A stretch of 64,000 bases of DNA from Bacteroides sp. (lineage in GTDB: Bacteria > Bacteroidota > Bacteroidia > Bacteroidales > Muribaculaceae). The notes below the pieces were generated by a model. The model ran no database searches, had not been told where the DNA came from, and saw only the letters and a program-made list of their open reading frames with translations. Position 1 is the first letter of the stretch, and each line of letters begins with the position of its first letter. The translations under genes and the position numbers were made by a program. The stretch covers positions 174,135-238,134 of the forward strand of contig JAAVCK010000026.1 of NCBI GenBank assembly GCA_014802325.1, in the 5' to 3' direction. This document shows, piece after piece, positions 24,621 to 33,279 of this stretch.

Positions 24621-25727
24621 GTGAATCGGTTATTAAGCATATCTATCTTAAGCGCTGCCGCTCTTATGTCGGTAAGTGCAGCAGCTCAGACCACACGCAA
24701 ACTTTCGGCCACGAAGGCTAATGAATATGCCGTAGTCTATACGCTGCCTGTCACCTCGGTCGACATAACCATATCTGCTGAGAAGACTGTGGAGACTCCG
24801 GGCGAATTTGCATTATATGCCAAGCGCTATCTCAATGAGAATCCGATACTCAATAAGTCGACACGCTGGCAGCTCGGCGAAGCGGTCATAACTCCGGTGG
24901 CTACGCCTGATACTGAAGAGCGCTATGCCGTGACGCTCAAAGGCGGTACCGGTACATTTGTGATGGTCAACGATATGAACCTGCCGGTGAGCATCAATGA
25001 TGAGTCGTATGAACCTGAGTCGGGAGCAGCGAAATTGCCCGTAGCGCGAGCTGCCGAACCTACGATACTCGAACAGCCTGTGGCCCGTCAGGCGCAGACC
25101 GAGGAGATGATACAGAGCCGCTCGTCTGTGAAACGTGCTGAGTTTGCAGCTGCCAAGATCTACGAATTGCGTACCAACCGCAACGAGGTTGTGTCGGGAC
25201 AGGCCGATGCCATGCCTTCCGACGGCAACGCCATGAAACTTGCTCTTTCTACCATCGACCGTCAGGAAGAGGCTCTTACGGCCATGTTTATAGGCACGCG
25301 AGCTACATCTACAGAGGTAGAGACTTTTCATGTGAACCTGCCTCAGGCAGTGCAACCCGGAAGTCAGCTCGAAAAGATTCTTGTGGCCCGACTGTCGGCA
25401 ACCGAAGGTATTGTGGGAACTGATGATTTGTCAGGAGCGCCGATATATCTCACTGTCACTCCTCTCTCTGTAGGGGAGATGCCCGTCAACGACAAAGGTG
25501 AGACTCTGACATTCCCCAAGGGTGGAGTGGCATATCGCATTCCCGGCACCGCACTACTCACACTTACCTGCAACGGCAAGACCATTGCTGAGAAAACCAT
25601 CAGCGTGGCTCAATACGGAGTAGTGTTCGGTGTGGATCCCGCACTGTTTACCAATAAGAAAGCCCCATCATACGCACGCTTCGACCCCATGACCGGTGCA
25701 CTCCTTGAGATCGGCGAACTGCGTTGA
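24621..25727 (+). CDS. DUF4831 family exported protein
   Basis: A 368-residue protein starting at GTG 24621, with a signal peptide ending SAAAQ. The early NEYAVVYTLPVTSVDITISAEKTVETPGEF segment and the central YELRTNRNEVVSGQADAMPSDG motif identify DUF4831, a Bacteroidetes-only family of unknown function. It is probably periplasmic or attached to the outer membrane. It lies 15 bp after nnr and is likely in the same transcript. No catalytic motif could be seen. Confidence 0.8.
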   Translation: MNRLLSISILSAAALMSVSAAAQTTRKLSATKANEYAVVYTLPVTSVDITISAEKTVETPGEFALYAKRYLNENPILNKSTRWQLGEAVITPVATPDTEERYAVTLKGGTGTFVMVNDMNLPVSINDESYEPESGAAKLPVARAAEPTILEQPVARQAQTEEMIQSRSSVKRAEFAAAKIYELRTNRNEVVSGQADAMPSDGNAMKLALSTIDRQEEALTAMFIGTRATSTEVETFHVNLPQAVQPGSQLEKILVARLSATEGIVGTDDLSGAPIYLTVTPLSVGEMPVNDKGETLTFPKGGVAYRIPGTALLTLTCNGKTIAEKTISVAQYGVVFGVDPALFTNKKAPSYARFDPMTGALLEIGELR

Positions 25728-25757
25728 CATTACAGCCATCGCTCTCACATTAATTTT

Positions 25758-25788
25758 TTTGTAGTGTGGCGAAAAAGCCGTAACTTTG
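25758..25788 (+). promoter_or_regulatory. Promoter of typA
   Basis: TTTG at 25758-25761 and TAACTTTG at 25781-25788 are separated by 19 bp, an almost ideal Bacteroidetes sigma-ABfr promoter. Confidence 0.8.
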
Positions 25789-25816
25789 CGCTGATTTTTT
25801 AGAAATTCACTTATTT

Positions 25817-27616
25817 ATGCAGAAAATCAGAAATATAGCCATCATTGCCCACGTTGACCATGGCAAGACCACTCTCGTGGACAAGATGCTTCTGGCCGGA
25901 AAACTGTTTCGTGAAAATCAGGAAACAGGTGAACTTATTCTCGACAATAACGATCTTGAGCGAGAGCGCGGTATAACTATTCTATCAAAGAATGTTTCGA
26001 TAGACTACAACGGTTATAAAATCAATATAATCGACACTCCGGGACACGCCGATTTCGGAGGCGAGGTGGAGCGTGTGCTCAATATGGCCGACGGGTGTCT
26101 GCTGCTGGTGGATGCCTTTGAAGGCCCGATGCCTCAGACCCGTTTTGTGCTTCAGAAAGCTATACAGATGGGACTCAAACCCGTAGTGGTGATCAACAAG
26201 GTCGATAAACCCAACTGTCGTCCCGAGGAGGTGCAGGATATGGTGTTTGACCTGATGTTTAACCTTGACGCTACTGAGGAGCAGCTTGACTTCCCGACTC
26301 TTTACGGCTCGGCCAAGCAGGGCTGGATGAGCACCGATGTCAATAATCCCACCGATAATATCACCCCGCTCCTCGACGCCATAATCGAGAATATTCCCGA
26401 ACCCGAGACTATTGAAGGTGATCTGCAGATGCTTATCACGTCACTTGACTATTCTAACTACGTAGGTCGTATAGCCATAGGCCGAGTGCATCGCGGCGAG
26501 ATCCGTGAAGGTCAGGAGATAGCCCTGTGCCGCAAAGACGGCTCGGTGGTCAAGCAGAAAATCAAAGAGCTTCACACGTTTGTAGGCATGGGTCGCAAAC
26601 GTGTTGAAAGCGTGAAGAGTGGCGATATATGCGCGCTCGTGGGTATAGACGGATTTGAAATCGGCGATACGGTGGCATGCATCGAGAATCCCGAACCGCT
26701 TCCCCGCATAGCTATCGACGAACCCACGATGTCGATGACGTTTACCATCAACGACAGTCCTTTCTTCGGACGCGACGGTAAATATGTGACCTCACGTCAC
26801 ATCAACGACCGACTTGAAAAAGAGCTTGACCGAAATCTGGCTCTTCGTATAGCCAAAGGCGATCGTGAGGACGCATGGATAGTATATGGCCGCGGTGTGC
26901 TGCATCTCTCGGTGCTGATTGAGACGATGCGCCGCGAGGGCTTTGAGCTTCAGGTAGGTCAGCCGCAGGTAATCATCAAGGAAATCGACGGAGTGAAGTG
27001 CGAGCCGGTGGAGATGATGACTATCAACGTGCCCGAGGAATACTCGTCGAAAATCATAGATATGGTGACCCGCCGCAAGGGCGAGATGGTATCAATGACC
27101 ACGCAGAACGATCGTCTGCACATCGAATTTCTCATACCCTCGCGCGGTATCATCGGCCTCCGCAACAATGTGCTTACAGCATCGGCCGGAGAGGCTATCA
27201 TGGCTCACAGATTTCATGAATATCAGCCTTGGAAAGGCGATATAGAGCGACGCACCAACGGTTCGCTCATAGCTATGGAGGCAGGTACAGCCTATGCCTA
27301 TGCCATAGACAAACTTCAGGATCGCGGCCGCTTCTTCATCTTCCCTCAGGAAGAGGTGTATGCCGGTCAGGTAGTGGGCGAAAACGCCAAAGAGAATGAT
27401 ATAGTGGTAAACGTCACCAAGTCGAAAAAGCTTACCAATATGCGTGCAAGCGGCGCTGACGATAAGGCCCGTATCATTCCTCCCGTGGTTTTCTCGCTCG
27501 AAGAAGCACTCGAATATATAAAGGAAGACGAATATGTAGAGGTGACACCTCATCATATCCGTCTGCGCAAGATCATACTTGACGAGCTTGAGCGCAAGCG
27601 CGCCAATAAGTCATAA
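25817..27616 (+). CDS. typA: Ribosome-associated translational GTPase TypA/BipA
   Basis: A 599-residue elongation-factor-like GTPase. G1 is AHVDHGKTT, the switch II motif is [15 protein letters not shown]4 is NKVDK, and the C-terminal domain ends with a lysine-rich region ([15 protein letters not shown]). It acts on the ribosome in stress and low-temperature adaptation and in 50S assembly. Length is normal. It ends exactly one base before the stop of the convergent HD gene, with no room for a terminator. Confidence 0.97.
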   Translation: MQKIRNIAIIAHVDHGKTTLVDKMLLAGKLFRENQETGELILDNNDLERERGITILSKNVSIDYNGYKINIIDTPGHADFGGEVERVLNMADGCLLLVDAFEGPMPQTRFVLQKAIQMGLKPVVVINKVDKPNCRPEEVQDMVFDLMFNLDATEEQLDFPTLYGSAKQGWMSTDVNNPTDNITPLLDAIIENIPEPETIEGDLQMLITSLDYSNYVGRIAIGRVHRGEIREGQEIALCRKDGSVVKQKIKELHTFVGMGRKRVESVKSGDICALVGIDGFEIGDTVACIENPEPLPRIAIDEPTMSMTFTINDSPFFGRDGKYVTSRHINDRLEKELDRNLALRIAKGDREDAWIVYGRGVLHLSVLIETMRREGFELQVGQPQVIIKEIDGVKCEPVEMMTINVPEEYSSKIIDMVTRRKGEMVSMTTQNDRLHIEFLIPSRGIIGLRNNVLTASAGEAIMAHRFHEYQPWKGDIERRTNGSLIAMEAGTAYAYAIDKLQDRGRFFIFPQEEVYAGQVVGENAKENDIVVNVTKSKKLTNMRASGADDKARIIPPVVFSLEEALEYIKEDEYVEVTPHHIRLRKIILDELERKRANKS

Positions 27617-28153
27617 TCATCCGAACTCACGGTGGAGAGCCTCGAAGCACTCCAGTGATTCGCTCGAAATTTTCATTAGGGAAGCCCTCACTTTTGTGAG
27701 CGGCTTCTCTTGCATTGTACCGCTTTTGGAGTAGAATTTATCGGCGTAACACACCAGACGTTCGAGCAGCGATTCGGGCATGTAATCTTTTACGGGCAGC
27801 GGTAGATTTTGTGCCACCACTTCGTCGGCCGTAATTCCCGCTCCGGTATGGCGCTCGGCTACATTGCATATCTCGTCGCTGAAACCGGCTTCACGGAGCA
27901 GCTTCGCTCCGAGAATTCCGTGGGCTATGTAAGGAGCTTGCCCATGGCAGTCGATGTCGGGCGCATCGGTCATGAATATACCTATATCGTGGAGCATGGC
28001 AGCGCACTCCACCACAGCGGGGTCGAGCGGAAGATTTTTTTTGTGAGTGATTTCGAGCGCTTTGTCGGCCACCTGCCGGCAGTGATGCAAATATATATCC
28101 CGCCGGCGTGAGCCGACGGGATAATGAAGATCGATTATTTCGTTATAATTCAT
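27617..28153 (-). CDS. HD domain phosphohydrolase
   Basis: A 178-residue metal-dependent phosphohydrolase. The HD signature is seen as a histidine in DIYLHHCRQVADKAL, the HD pair in CAAMLHDIGIF, a histidine in IAHGILGAKLL, and the last aspartate in VCYADKFYSKSG. The start is ATG 28153, overlapping the ilvE stop (ATGA); an upstream in-frame ATG at 28171 is less likely. Its substrate is unknown. It is convergent and directly adjacent to typA. Confidence 0.85.
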   Translation of the reverse strand: MNYNEIIDLHYPVGSRRRDIYLHHCRQVADKALEITHKKNLPLDPAVVECAAMLHDIGIFMTDAPDIDCHGQAPYIAHGILGAKLLREAGFSDEICNVAERHTGAGITADEVVAQNLPLPVKDYMPESLLERLVCYADKFYSKSGTMQEKPLTKVRASLMKISSESLECFEALHREFG

Positions 28154-29175
28154 AGGTCGACTATCGTACACCAGTTGTGGGTATCTTCTATCTCGCCATA
28201 CTGTATGCCTCTCAGTGTGTTGTAGAGCTGAGTGGTGACAGGACCGGGATTGCCGTCGCGGGCTATTACGTATTTCTTGCCGGTGTCTATGTCGTCAATT
28301 TCAGCGATGGGCGAGGCTACAGCGGCAGTACCGGCTGCAGCCGCTTCGGTCACTTCCTCAAGCTCGTCTACGGTGATATGACGCTGCTCAACCTCCATGC
28401 CCAAATCGCGTGCTATCTGCATGAAGCTCTTGTTGGTGATCGAAGGCAGTATGGAGTCAGATGCCGGAGTGATGTATTTACCATCTTTGATGGCAAAGAA
28501 ATTGGCGGGACCACATTCGTCAAGATACTTCTTTTCGCGCGGGTCGAGGAAGAGCACCGCCGAGTAGCCCATCTCGTGAGCACGTTCGCCCGATGCAAGC
28601 GAAGCCGCATAGTTGCCACCCACTTTCCAGCGACCGGTGCCTTTGGGCGCCACTCGGTCATATTCGCGCATGATACAGATCTTGGTGGGGCGGAATCCCT
28701 CCTTGAAATAAGGACCTACGGGCGACACGAGAATCACAAAGCAATATTCCTTGGCCGGCTTTACACCTACCTGAGCGGTCATGCCTACCTCAAACGGACG
28801 AATATAGAGCGACGCTCCGGTGCCGTAAGGGGGGATGAAGCGCTCGTTGAGCTTCACGACCTTAAGCACCATCTCGCGGAAAAGATCCTCTGGAATGGGT
28901 GCCATAAGCAGACCGCGGGCTGAGTCGGCAATACGGCGTGCATTTTCTTCGAGGCGGAATATTCTGACCTTTCCGTCTTTGCCGCGAAAAGCTTTCAATC
29001 CTTCAAAGATTTCCTGTCCGTAGTGAAGAGCGGTAGCTGCAATGTGCATCTCCATGTAAGGTGATGACGATACTTCTATCTCACCCCACTTGCCGTCGCG
29101 GAAATAGCAGCGCACGTTATAGTCAGTAGGAACGTAGCCGAATCCTAAGCTACCCCAGTCGATATCATTATTCAT
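28150..29175 (-). CDS. ilvE: Branched-chain amino acid aminotransferase
   Basis: A 341-residue PLP enzyme (fold type IV) for the last step of leucine, isoleucine and valine synthesis. The start ATG 29175 (MNNDIDWGSLGFGY) is set by family alignment; the frame stays open upstream but that part is not coding. Seen are IFEGLKAFRG, GTGASLYIRPF, the PLP lysine in GRWKVGGNYAASL, and the ITPASDSILPSITNKS phosphate-binding loop. It heads a two-gene unit with the HD hydrolase. Confidence 0.95.
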   Translation of the reverse strand: MNNDIDWGSLGFGYVPTDYNVRCYFRDGKWGEIEVSSSPYMEMHIAATALHYGQEIFEGLKAFRGKDGKVRIFRLEENARRIADSARGLLMAPIPEDLFREMVLKVVKLNERFIPPYGTGASLYIRPFEVGMTAQVGVKPAKEYCFVILVSPVGPYFKEGFRPTKICIMREYDRVAPKGTGRWKVGGNYAASLASGERAHEMGYSAVLFLDPREKKYLDECGPANFFAIKDGKYITPASDSILPSITNKSFMQIARDLGMEVEQRHITVDELEEVTEAAAAGTAAVASPIAEIDDIDTGKKYVIARDGNPGPVTTQLYNTLRGIQYGEIEDTHNWCTIVDL

Positions 29176-29205
29176 TTTCAAAAGAGTTAGTTTGAGTTGA
29201 CCTGA

Positions 29206-29213
29206 CAAAGTTA
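29206..29213 (-). promoter_or_regulatory. Promoter -7 box of ilvE
   Basis: CAAAGTTA is TAACTTTG on the minus strand, 31 bp before ATG 29175. No good -33 box was found. Confidence 0.55.
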
Positions 29214-29276
29214 CAAAAAGTCGTGAAATAAGAGTAACATATTGCCAAAAAATATTGAGTGCGGCATGTAATAAAA

Positions 29277-29304
29277 CTGCGGTCTGTAGTGATACAGACC
29301 GCAG
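29277..29304 (-). terminator. Terminator of the DUF308 gene
   Basis: A perfect 12-bp stem (29277-29288 with 29293-29304) carries a four-base loop and is followed on the minus strand by TTTTATTA. Confidence 0.85.
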
Positions 29305-29327
29305 CCGGAGTATATATTTTTGTATTA

Positions 29328-29888
29328 TTATTCGGATATCTGCTTTGATTCGGATGTATCGTCGCTCGTGCGCGAGGGGTGTGTGGCTATCCATTCCATG
29401 AGAGTGCTGATAGACCATGCTACAAACGATATTCCCGTGACAAGTACCACCACATGATTAAGTGTGCGCACGCTTGTGGTGAGCAGTACTATACCGGCTA
29501 TTATCATAAGCACCGGGATAACATAATAATATGCAGGTAGCACAAACGGACGCGAGAGATAAGCCACGAAGACTATGTGGTATATACCGCCTACAATCAG
29601 CAGACCCGCAAAGATAAACACGAGTATGCTTGTAAATGACTCAGGCATAAGTATCATAATGGCGCCGAGAGCAGTGGCACCTATGCCGGTGAGAGTCTGG
29701 GTTGTACTGCCGCCTTTCTCCTTGCTGCGCATACCGAGTATCAATGAGAATATTCCGGGGATGGCAAACATGGCGCCAATTAACATTACTATCCACGACA
29801 GCAATTCGATGCGCTGATAAAGGCAGATCATAACTATGCCTACTGCGGCAACTATGATTGATGTGAAGAGGTCAGTTTTTCCACTCAT
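29328..29888 (-). CDS. DUF308 / HdeD-like membrane protein
   Basis: A 186-residue membrane protein with six hydrophobic helices in a pattern of paired, repeated segments typical of DUF308 (HdeD family). The second helix pair includes LLSWIVMLIGAMFAIPGIFSLI and the fourth LVFIFAGLLIVGGIYHIV. A charged cytoplasmic loop (GMRSKEKGGST) and a polar tail follow. HdeD of enterobacteria is linked to acid resistance; a role here is unknown. It has its own terminator and is not part of the ilvE transcript. Confidence 0.8.
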   Translation of the reverse strand: MSGKTDLFTSIIVAAVGIVMICLYQRIELLSWIVMLIGAMFAIPGIFSLILGMRSKEKGGSTTQTLTGIGATALGAIMILMPESFTSILVFIFAGLLIVGGIYHIVFVAYLSRPFVLPAYYYVIPVLMIIAGIVLLTTSVRTLNHVVVLVTGISFVAWSISTLMEWIATHPSRTSDDTSESKQISE

Positions 29889-29990
29889 AATAAATAGTTT
29901 TTAATTGTTATTCTATATCTTTATAACATTTAAAAGTCACTATGGTTGATAAAAACATGGCCGATTGAAGATTTTTTCGTTAACTTTGTG

Positions 29991-29998
29991 AGCGAAAT
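29991..29998 (+). promoter_or_regulatory. Promoter -7 box of the LolA-like gene
   Basis: TAACTTTG lies 20 bp before ATG 30018. It rules out the longer reading that would start at 29946. Confidence 0.65.
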
Positions 29999-30017
29999 TA
30001 ACAATTACTTATGGAAT

Positions 30018-30620
30018 ATGAAAAGAATAACTATATTATTATATGTGTTGCTCGCCGCCATTTCGATTAAGGCCGATACGTCATCGGATATATTGTCGCG
30101 TGCAGCCAATAAACTTGCGTCGGCCAAATCAGTGTCTGCCGAATATACCGTGTCGGCCGACGGCCGGAGCATGAACGGTTCTATCACTGTGGCCGGCGAA
30201 CGGTTTCGCATTGACAGCCGCGAAATCAAGTCGTGGTACGACGGCAAGACCCAATGGACATATTCTGCCGAGGTAGGAGAGGTGAACGTCACCGAGCCTA
30301 CCCCAGAGGAGCTTGCGCAGGTAAATCCGTTTGCCATTATCCAGGCTTTCCGCTCCGGATTCAACTCCCGCATCACGAACGATAAAGACGGTTCGGTGAC
30401 GGTAGAGATGCTGCCCAAAGCCAAAGGTGATATAAAAAAGACCGTTTTGACGATGGATAAGTCAACACTTTACCCGTCTAAGATTGTTATATATCTGTCA
30501 TCGGGTTCGGTGCTCGCCATAACCGTTAAGTCAATTAGCGAAGGCATGCGGCTTCCCGACAGCCATTTCCGCTACAATCCGTTGTCGCTCCCCGGGGTGG
30601 AAGTGGTGGATCTTCGCTAA
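30018..30620 (+). CDS. LolA-like outer membrane lipoprotein carrier
   Basis: A 200-residue periplasmic protein with a signal peptide (MKRITILLYVLLAAISIKA). The half-barrel LolA fold is suggested by ASAKSVSAEYTVSADGRSMNGSITVAGERFRIDS, the WYDGKTQWTYSAEVGEVNVTEP strand pair and NPFAIIQAF. This is the Bacteroidetes LolA-like type, shorter and with few of the enterobacterial motifs. It would bind lipid or carry lipoproteins across the periplasm. trxB follows 35 bp later and is likely cotranscribed. Confidence 0.8.
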   Translation: MKRITILLYVLLAAISIKADTSSDILSRAANKLASAKSVSAEYTVSADGRSMNGSITVAGERFRIDSREIKSWYDGKTQWTYSAEVGEVNVTEPTPEELAQVNPFAIIQAFRSGFNSRITNDKDGSVTVEMLPKAKGDIKKTVLTMDKSTLYPSKIVIYLSSGSVLAITVKSISEGMRLPDSHFRYNPLSLPGVEVVDLR

Positions 30621-30655
30621 ATCAATGTGTAATCAATAAAAAGAAAAATATCAAT

Positions 30656-31603
30656 ATGGAACGTCAACAACTCTCTACACGATGCCTGATAATAGGCTCC
30701 GGACCCGCCGGATATACAGCGGCTATCTATGCTTCGCGTGCTAATTTCAGCCCTCTTATGATAGAAGGTGATCAGCCCGGCGGCCAGCTCACCATCACTA
30801 CCGAGGTGGAAAATTTCCCCGGTTATCACGAAGGAGTGCAAGGTACGCAACTTATGGAGGACCTGCGCAAGCAGGCCGAACGATTCGGCGCTGACATACG
30901 TGGGGGATTTGTTACCGAGGTGGATTTCAGCAAGCGCCCCTTCAGAGTGAAGACCGACAATGGCCTCGAAATTACGGCCGATACTGTGATAATCTCTACC
31001 GGCGCGCGTGCCCGTTATCTCGGCATACCTGATGAGGATAAGTATAACGGCATGGGTGTGTCGGCTTGCGCTACATGCGACGGATTTTTCTACCGCAATC
31101 AGTCTGTAGCCGTTGTGGGCGGCGGCGATACCGCATGTGAGGAAGCTCTTTATCTCAGCAACATTGCCAAAAAAGTCTACATGATCGTGCGCAAGGATCA
31201 CCTGCGTGCATCGAAAGTGATGCAGAAGCGCGTCAACGATAAGGATAATATCGAGGTACTCTATAATTCAAATACTGTAGGGCTGTTTGGCGACGGTGTG
31301 GTGCAGGGAGCGCATCTGGTGGAACACAAAGGTACCGACCGTGAACGCGAATATGATATAGCCATCGATGGATTTTTCCTTGCGATAGGTCATTCGCCTA
31401 ATACAGCCGTTTTCAAAGACTATATCGACCTCGACGAGCAGGGATACATAAAGGTGCAGGGAGCTTCGACACGCACCAATGTTCCCGGCGTGTTTGCCGC
31501 GGGCGACGTGGCCGATCCCACTTACCGTCAGGCCATCACGGCTGCCGGCATGGGTTGCAAGGCTGCTCTCGATGTAGAACGTTTTTTGCTTGAAGGCGAG
31601 TGA
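30656..31603 (+). CDS. trxB: Thioredoxin-disulfide reductase
   Basis: A 315-residue flavoprotein that reduces thioredoxin with NADPH. The FAD loop GSGPAGYTAAIYASRA is near residue 15, the redox pair CATC at C138/C141, the NADPH loop GGGDTACEEALYL near 155, and the C-terminal FAD motif FAAGDVADPTYRQAITAAGMG near 280. The end overlaps the GTG start of the acetyltransferase gene (GTGA). Confidence 0.96.
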   Translation: MERQQLSTRCLIIGSGPAGYTAAIYASRANFSPLMIEGDQPGGQLTITTEVENFPGYHEGVQGTQLMEDLRKQAERFGADIRGGFVTEVDFSKRPFRVKTDNGLEITADTVIISTGARARYLGIPDEDKYNGMGVSACATCDGFFYRNQSVAVVGGGDTACEEALYLSNIAKKVYMIVRKDHLRASKVMQKRVNDKDNIEVLYNSNTVGLFGDGVVQGAHLVEHKGTDREREYDIAIDGFFLAIGHSPNTAVFKDYIDLDEQGYIKVQGASTRTNVPGVFAAGDVADPTYRQAITAAGMGCKAALDVERFLLEGE

Positions 31604-32121
31604 TTCTGACCGACGGAACAATATCGCTCCGTGCGCTTGAGCCGGAGGATGTCGACATACTTTTCGGCTGGGAAAACGATACGGATGTGTGGGACGACGG
31701 GGCGACAATAGCCCCGTTTTCCCGCGCATTGCTTGCTGATTACGTAGCGAATTACGAACCCGATATATTCAAGGCCCGTCAGCTGCGGTTTATGATCGTG
31801 AAAGCTGAAGGCGAAGAATCGATAGGCACGATAGATCTATATGATTTCGATCCGCGCAACCGTCGGTGCGGTGTCGGCATTCTGATTGCTGCGCCTTACC
31901 GCCGATGCGGTTACGCTGCAGCGGGACTGCGCTTGCTGATTAACTACTGCTCGCGGCATCTCGGGATTCACCAGCTTTATTGTGTGGCCGGTGTTGACAA
32001 CGTGGCGAGCCGACAGACATTTCTGTCGACGGGCTTTAAGATAGCCGGAAAATTACGTTCGTGGATACGAAGCGGCCAAAGCTATCGCGACGCTTTCATT
32101 ATGCAATTATTGCTTCAGTGA
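31600..32121 (+). CDS. GNAT family N-acetyltransferase
   Basis: A 173-residue acyltransferase. The GNAT fold shows [19 protein letters not shown] at the start, [34 protein letters not shown] as strand 4 plus acetyl-CoA loop, and the [18 protein letters not shown] motif common in the RimJ/SpeG-like subgroup. It starts with GTG overlapping the trxB stop and overlaps the convergent recR by 15 bp. The substrate cannot be named; spermidine-type or protein acetylation are possible. Confidence 0.85.
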   Translation: MILTDGTISLRALEPEDVDILFGWENDTDVWDDGATIAPFSRALLADYVANYEPDIFKARQLRFMIVKAEGEESIGTIDLYDFDPRNRRCGVGILIAAPYRRCGYAAAGLRLLINYCSRHLGIHQLYCVAGVDNVASRQTFLSTGFKIAGKLRSWIRSGQSYRDAFIMQLLLQ

Positions 32122-32733
32122 GTCGGCAAATGAGGTGCGGTTCATGAGCGACCGTCCTAATGTAATCTCATCGACATACTCTATCTCATTGCCTACGGCC
32201 ACGCCGCGGGCAAGTTGCGTTATCTTCACATCAGCATAAGGGGCGAGACGTCGGAATATGTAGAAATTTGTAGTCTCACCTTCCATTGTGGCGCTGAGAG
32301 CGAGAATCACCTCCTTGATTTCGCCGGCAGCCACGCGTTCTACCAGCGAGTCTATCTGCAAAGCATCAGGACCTATACCGTCCATAGGAGAGATTACGCC
32401 ACCCAACACATGATAAAGTCCGTGAAATTGTCCGGTATTTTCAAATATCATCACATCTTTCACGCTCTCTACCACACACACTGTAGAATTGTCGCGCGAA
32501 GGCGATGAGCATATCGGACATACTTCGGTTTCGGATATATTATGACATACCGAGCAGTATTTCACTCCCTTGCGCATATTTATGATGGCTTCGCCTAAGG
32601 CCACGCCCATGTGTTCTTCGGAGCGAAGAATGTGCAGCGCCAGTCGGAGAGCCGTCTTTCTGCCTATACCTGGCAGTCGCGACAGCTCAGTCACAGCATT
32701 TTCGAGTAAGGTTGAGGCATATTCCTGTTGCAT
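32107..32733 (-). CDS. recR: Recombination mediator RecR
   Basis: A 208-residue DNA repair protein acting with RecF and RecO to load RecA on gaps. A helix-hairpin-helix ([20 protein letters not shown], residues about 18-37), a four-cysteine zinc finger (C60, C63, C72, C75) and a Toprim domain ([17 protein letters not shown], then [16 protein letters not shown]) are all present in order. Length is normal. Confidence 0.96.
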   Translation of the reverse strand: MQQEYASTLLENAVTELSRLPGIGRKTALRLALHILRSEEHMGVALGEAIINMRKGVKYCSVCHNISETEVCPICSSPSRDNSTVCVVESVKDVMIFENTGQFHGLYHVLGGVISPMDGIGPDALQIDSLVERVAAGEIKEVILALSATMEGETTNFYIFRRLAPYADVKITQLARGVAVGNEIEYVDEITLGRSLMNRTSFADSLKQ

Positions 32734-32784
32734 ATTTCAATAACGCGGAGCGGCTTCTTATATTGTGTATATTACTGTGGATGG

Positions 32785-33198
32785 TCAGCTGTAAATAGTG
32801 GCCACGATGGAGCGTGAACCGCCATAGTCGCGAAATTCACACAGATACACACCCTGCCAGCGGCCGAGGTTTAGCCGCCCTCCTGTTATGGGGATGGTAA
32901 GCGACACTCCGGTCAGGGTAGATTTGGCATGCGCGGGCATATCGTCGTCACCTTCAAAGGTGTGCACATAATATGGTTCTCGTTCAGGCACGATGTGATC
33001 GAATATGTTTGCCATGTCGGTTCTTACGTCGGGATCGGCGTTTTCGTTGATGGTGAGTCCACACGATGTATGCTTCACGAAAAGATTGAGTATTCCACAC
33101 TCGGGCAGAGGCGAGGGGAGATGTTGCATGATCTCACCTGTCACGAGGTGACATCCGCGCGATTTTGGCGTGAGTTTAAATTCAGTCTGCGTTATCAT
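32785..33198 (-). CDS. yjbQ: YjbQ family protein (UPF0047)
   Basis: A 137-residue protein of the YjbQ family. Seen are the HTSCGLTINENADPDVRTDM motif, the YYVHTFEGDDDMPAHAKSTLTGVSLTIPI segment carrying conserved histidines, and GRWQGVYLCEFRD near the end. Members have weak thiamine-phosphate synthase activity in vitro; the natural role is unsettled. It lies 52 bp upstream of recR on the same strand and may share its transcript. Confidence 0.9.
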   Translation of the reverse strand: MITQTEFKLTPKSRGCHLVTGEIMQHLPSPLPECGILNLFVKHTSCGLTINENADPDVRTDMANIFDHIVPEREPYYVHTFEGDDDMPAHAKSTLTGVSLTIPITGGRLNLGRWQGVYLCEFRDYGGSRSIVATIYS

Positions 33199-33219
33199 GA
33201 TTGTCAGGAAAGAAATATT

Positions 33220-33250
33220 AAAGCAGGACGCTTATGTGTCGCCCTGCTTT
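33220..33250. terminator. Terminator between the MFS and yjbQ genes
   Basis: An 8-bp stem, AAAGCAGG (33220-33227) with CCTGCTTT (33243-33250), surrounds a 15-base loop. It would end the MFS transcript on the minus strand. Confidence 0.7.
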
Positions 33251-33279
33251 TATAAAAAATCAGTTTGTCTTTAAGAGGA

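Noticed and set aside
28177..28923. A 248-codon open frame antisense to ilvE
   Set aside because: Same situation: the minus-strand frame gives a complete aminotransferase, and the plus-strand frame gives low-complexity sequence.
29176..29418. N-terminal extension of ilvE
   Set aside because: The frame stays open upstream but this part has no aminotransferase similarity and overlaps the promoter and the neighbouring terminator.
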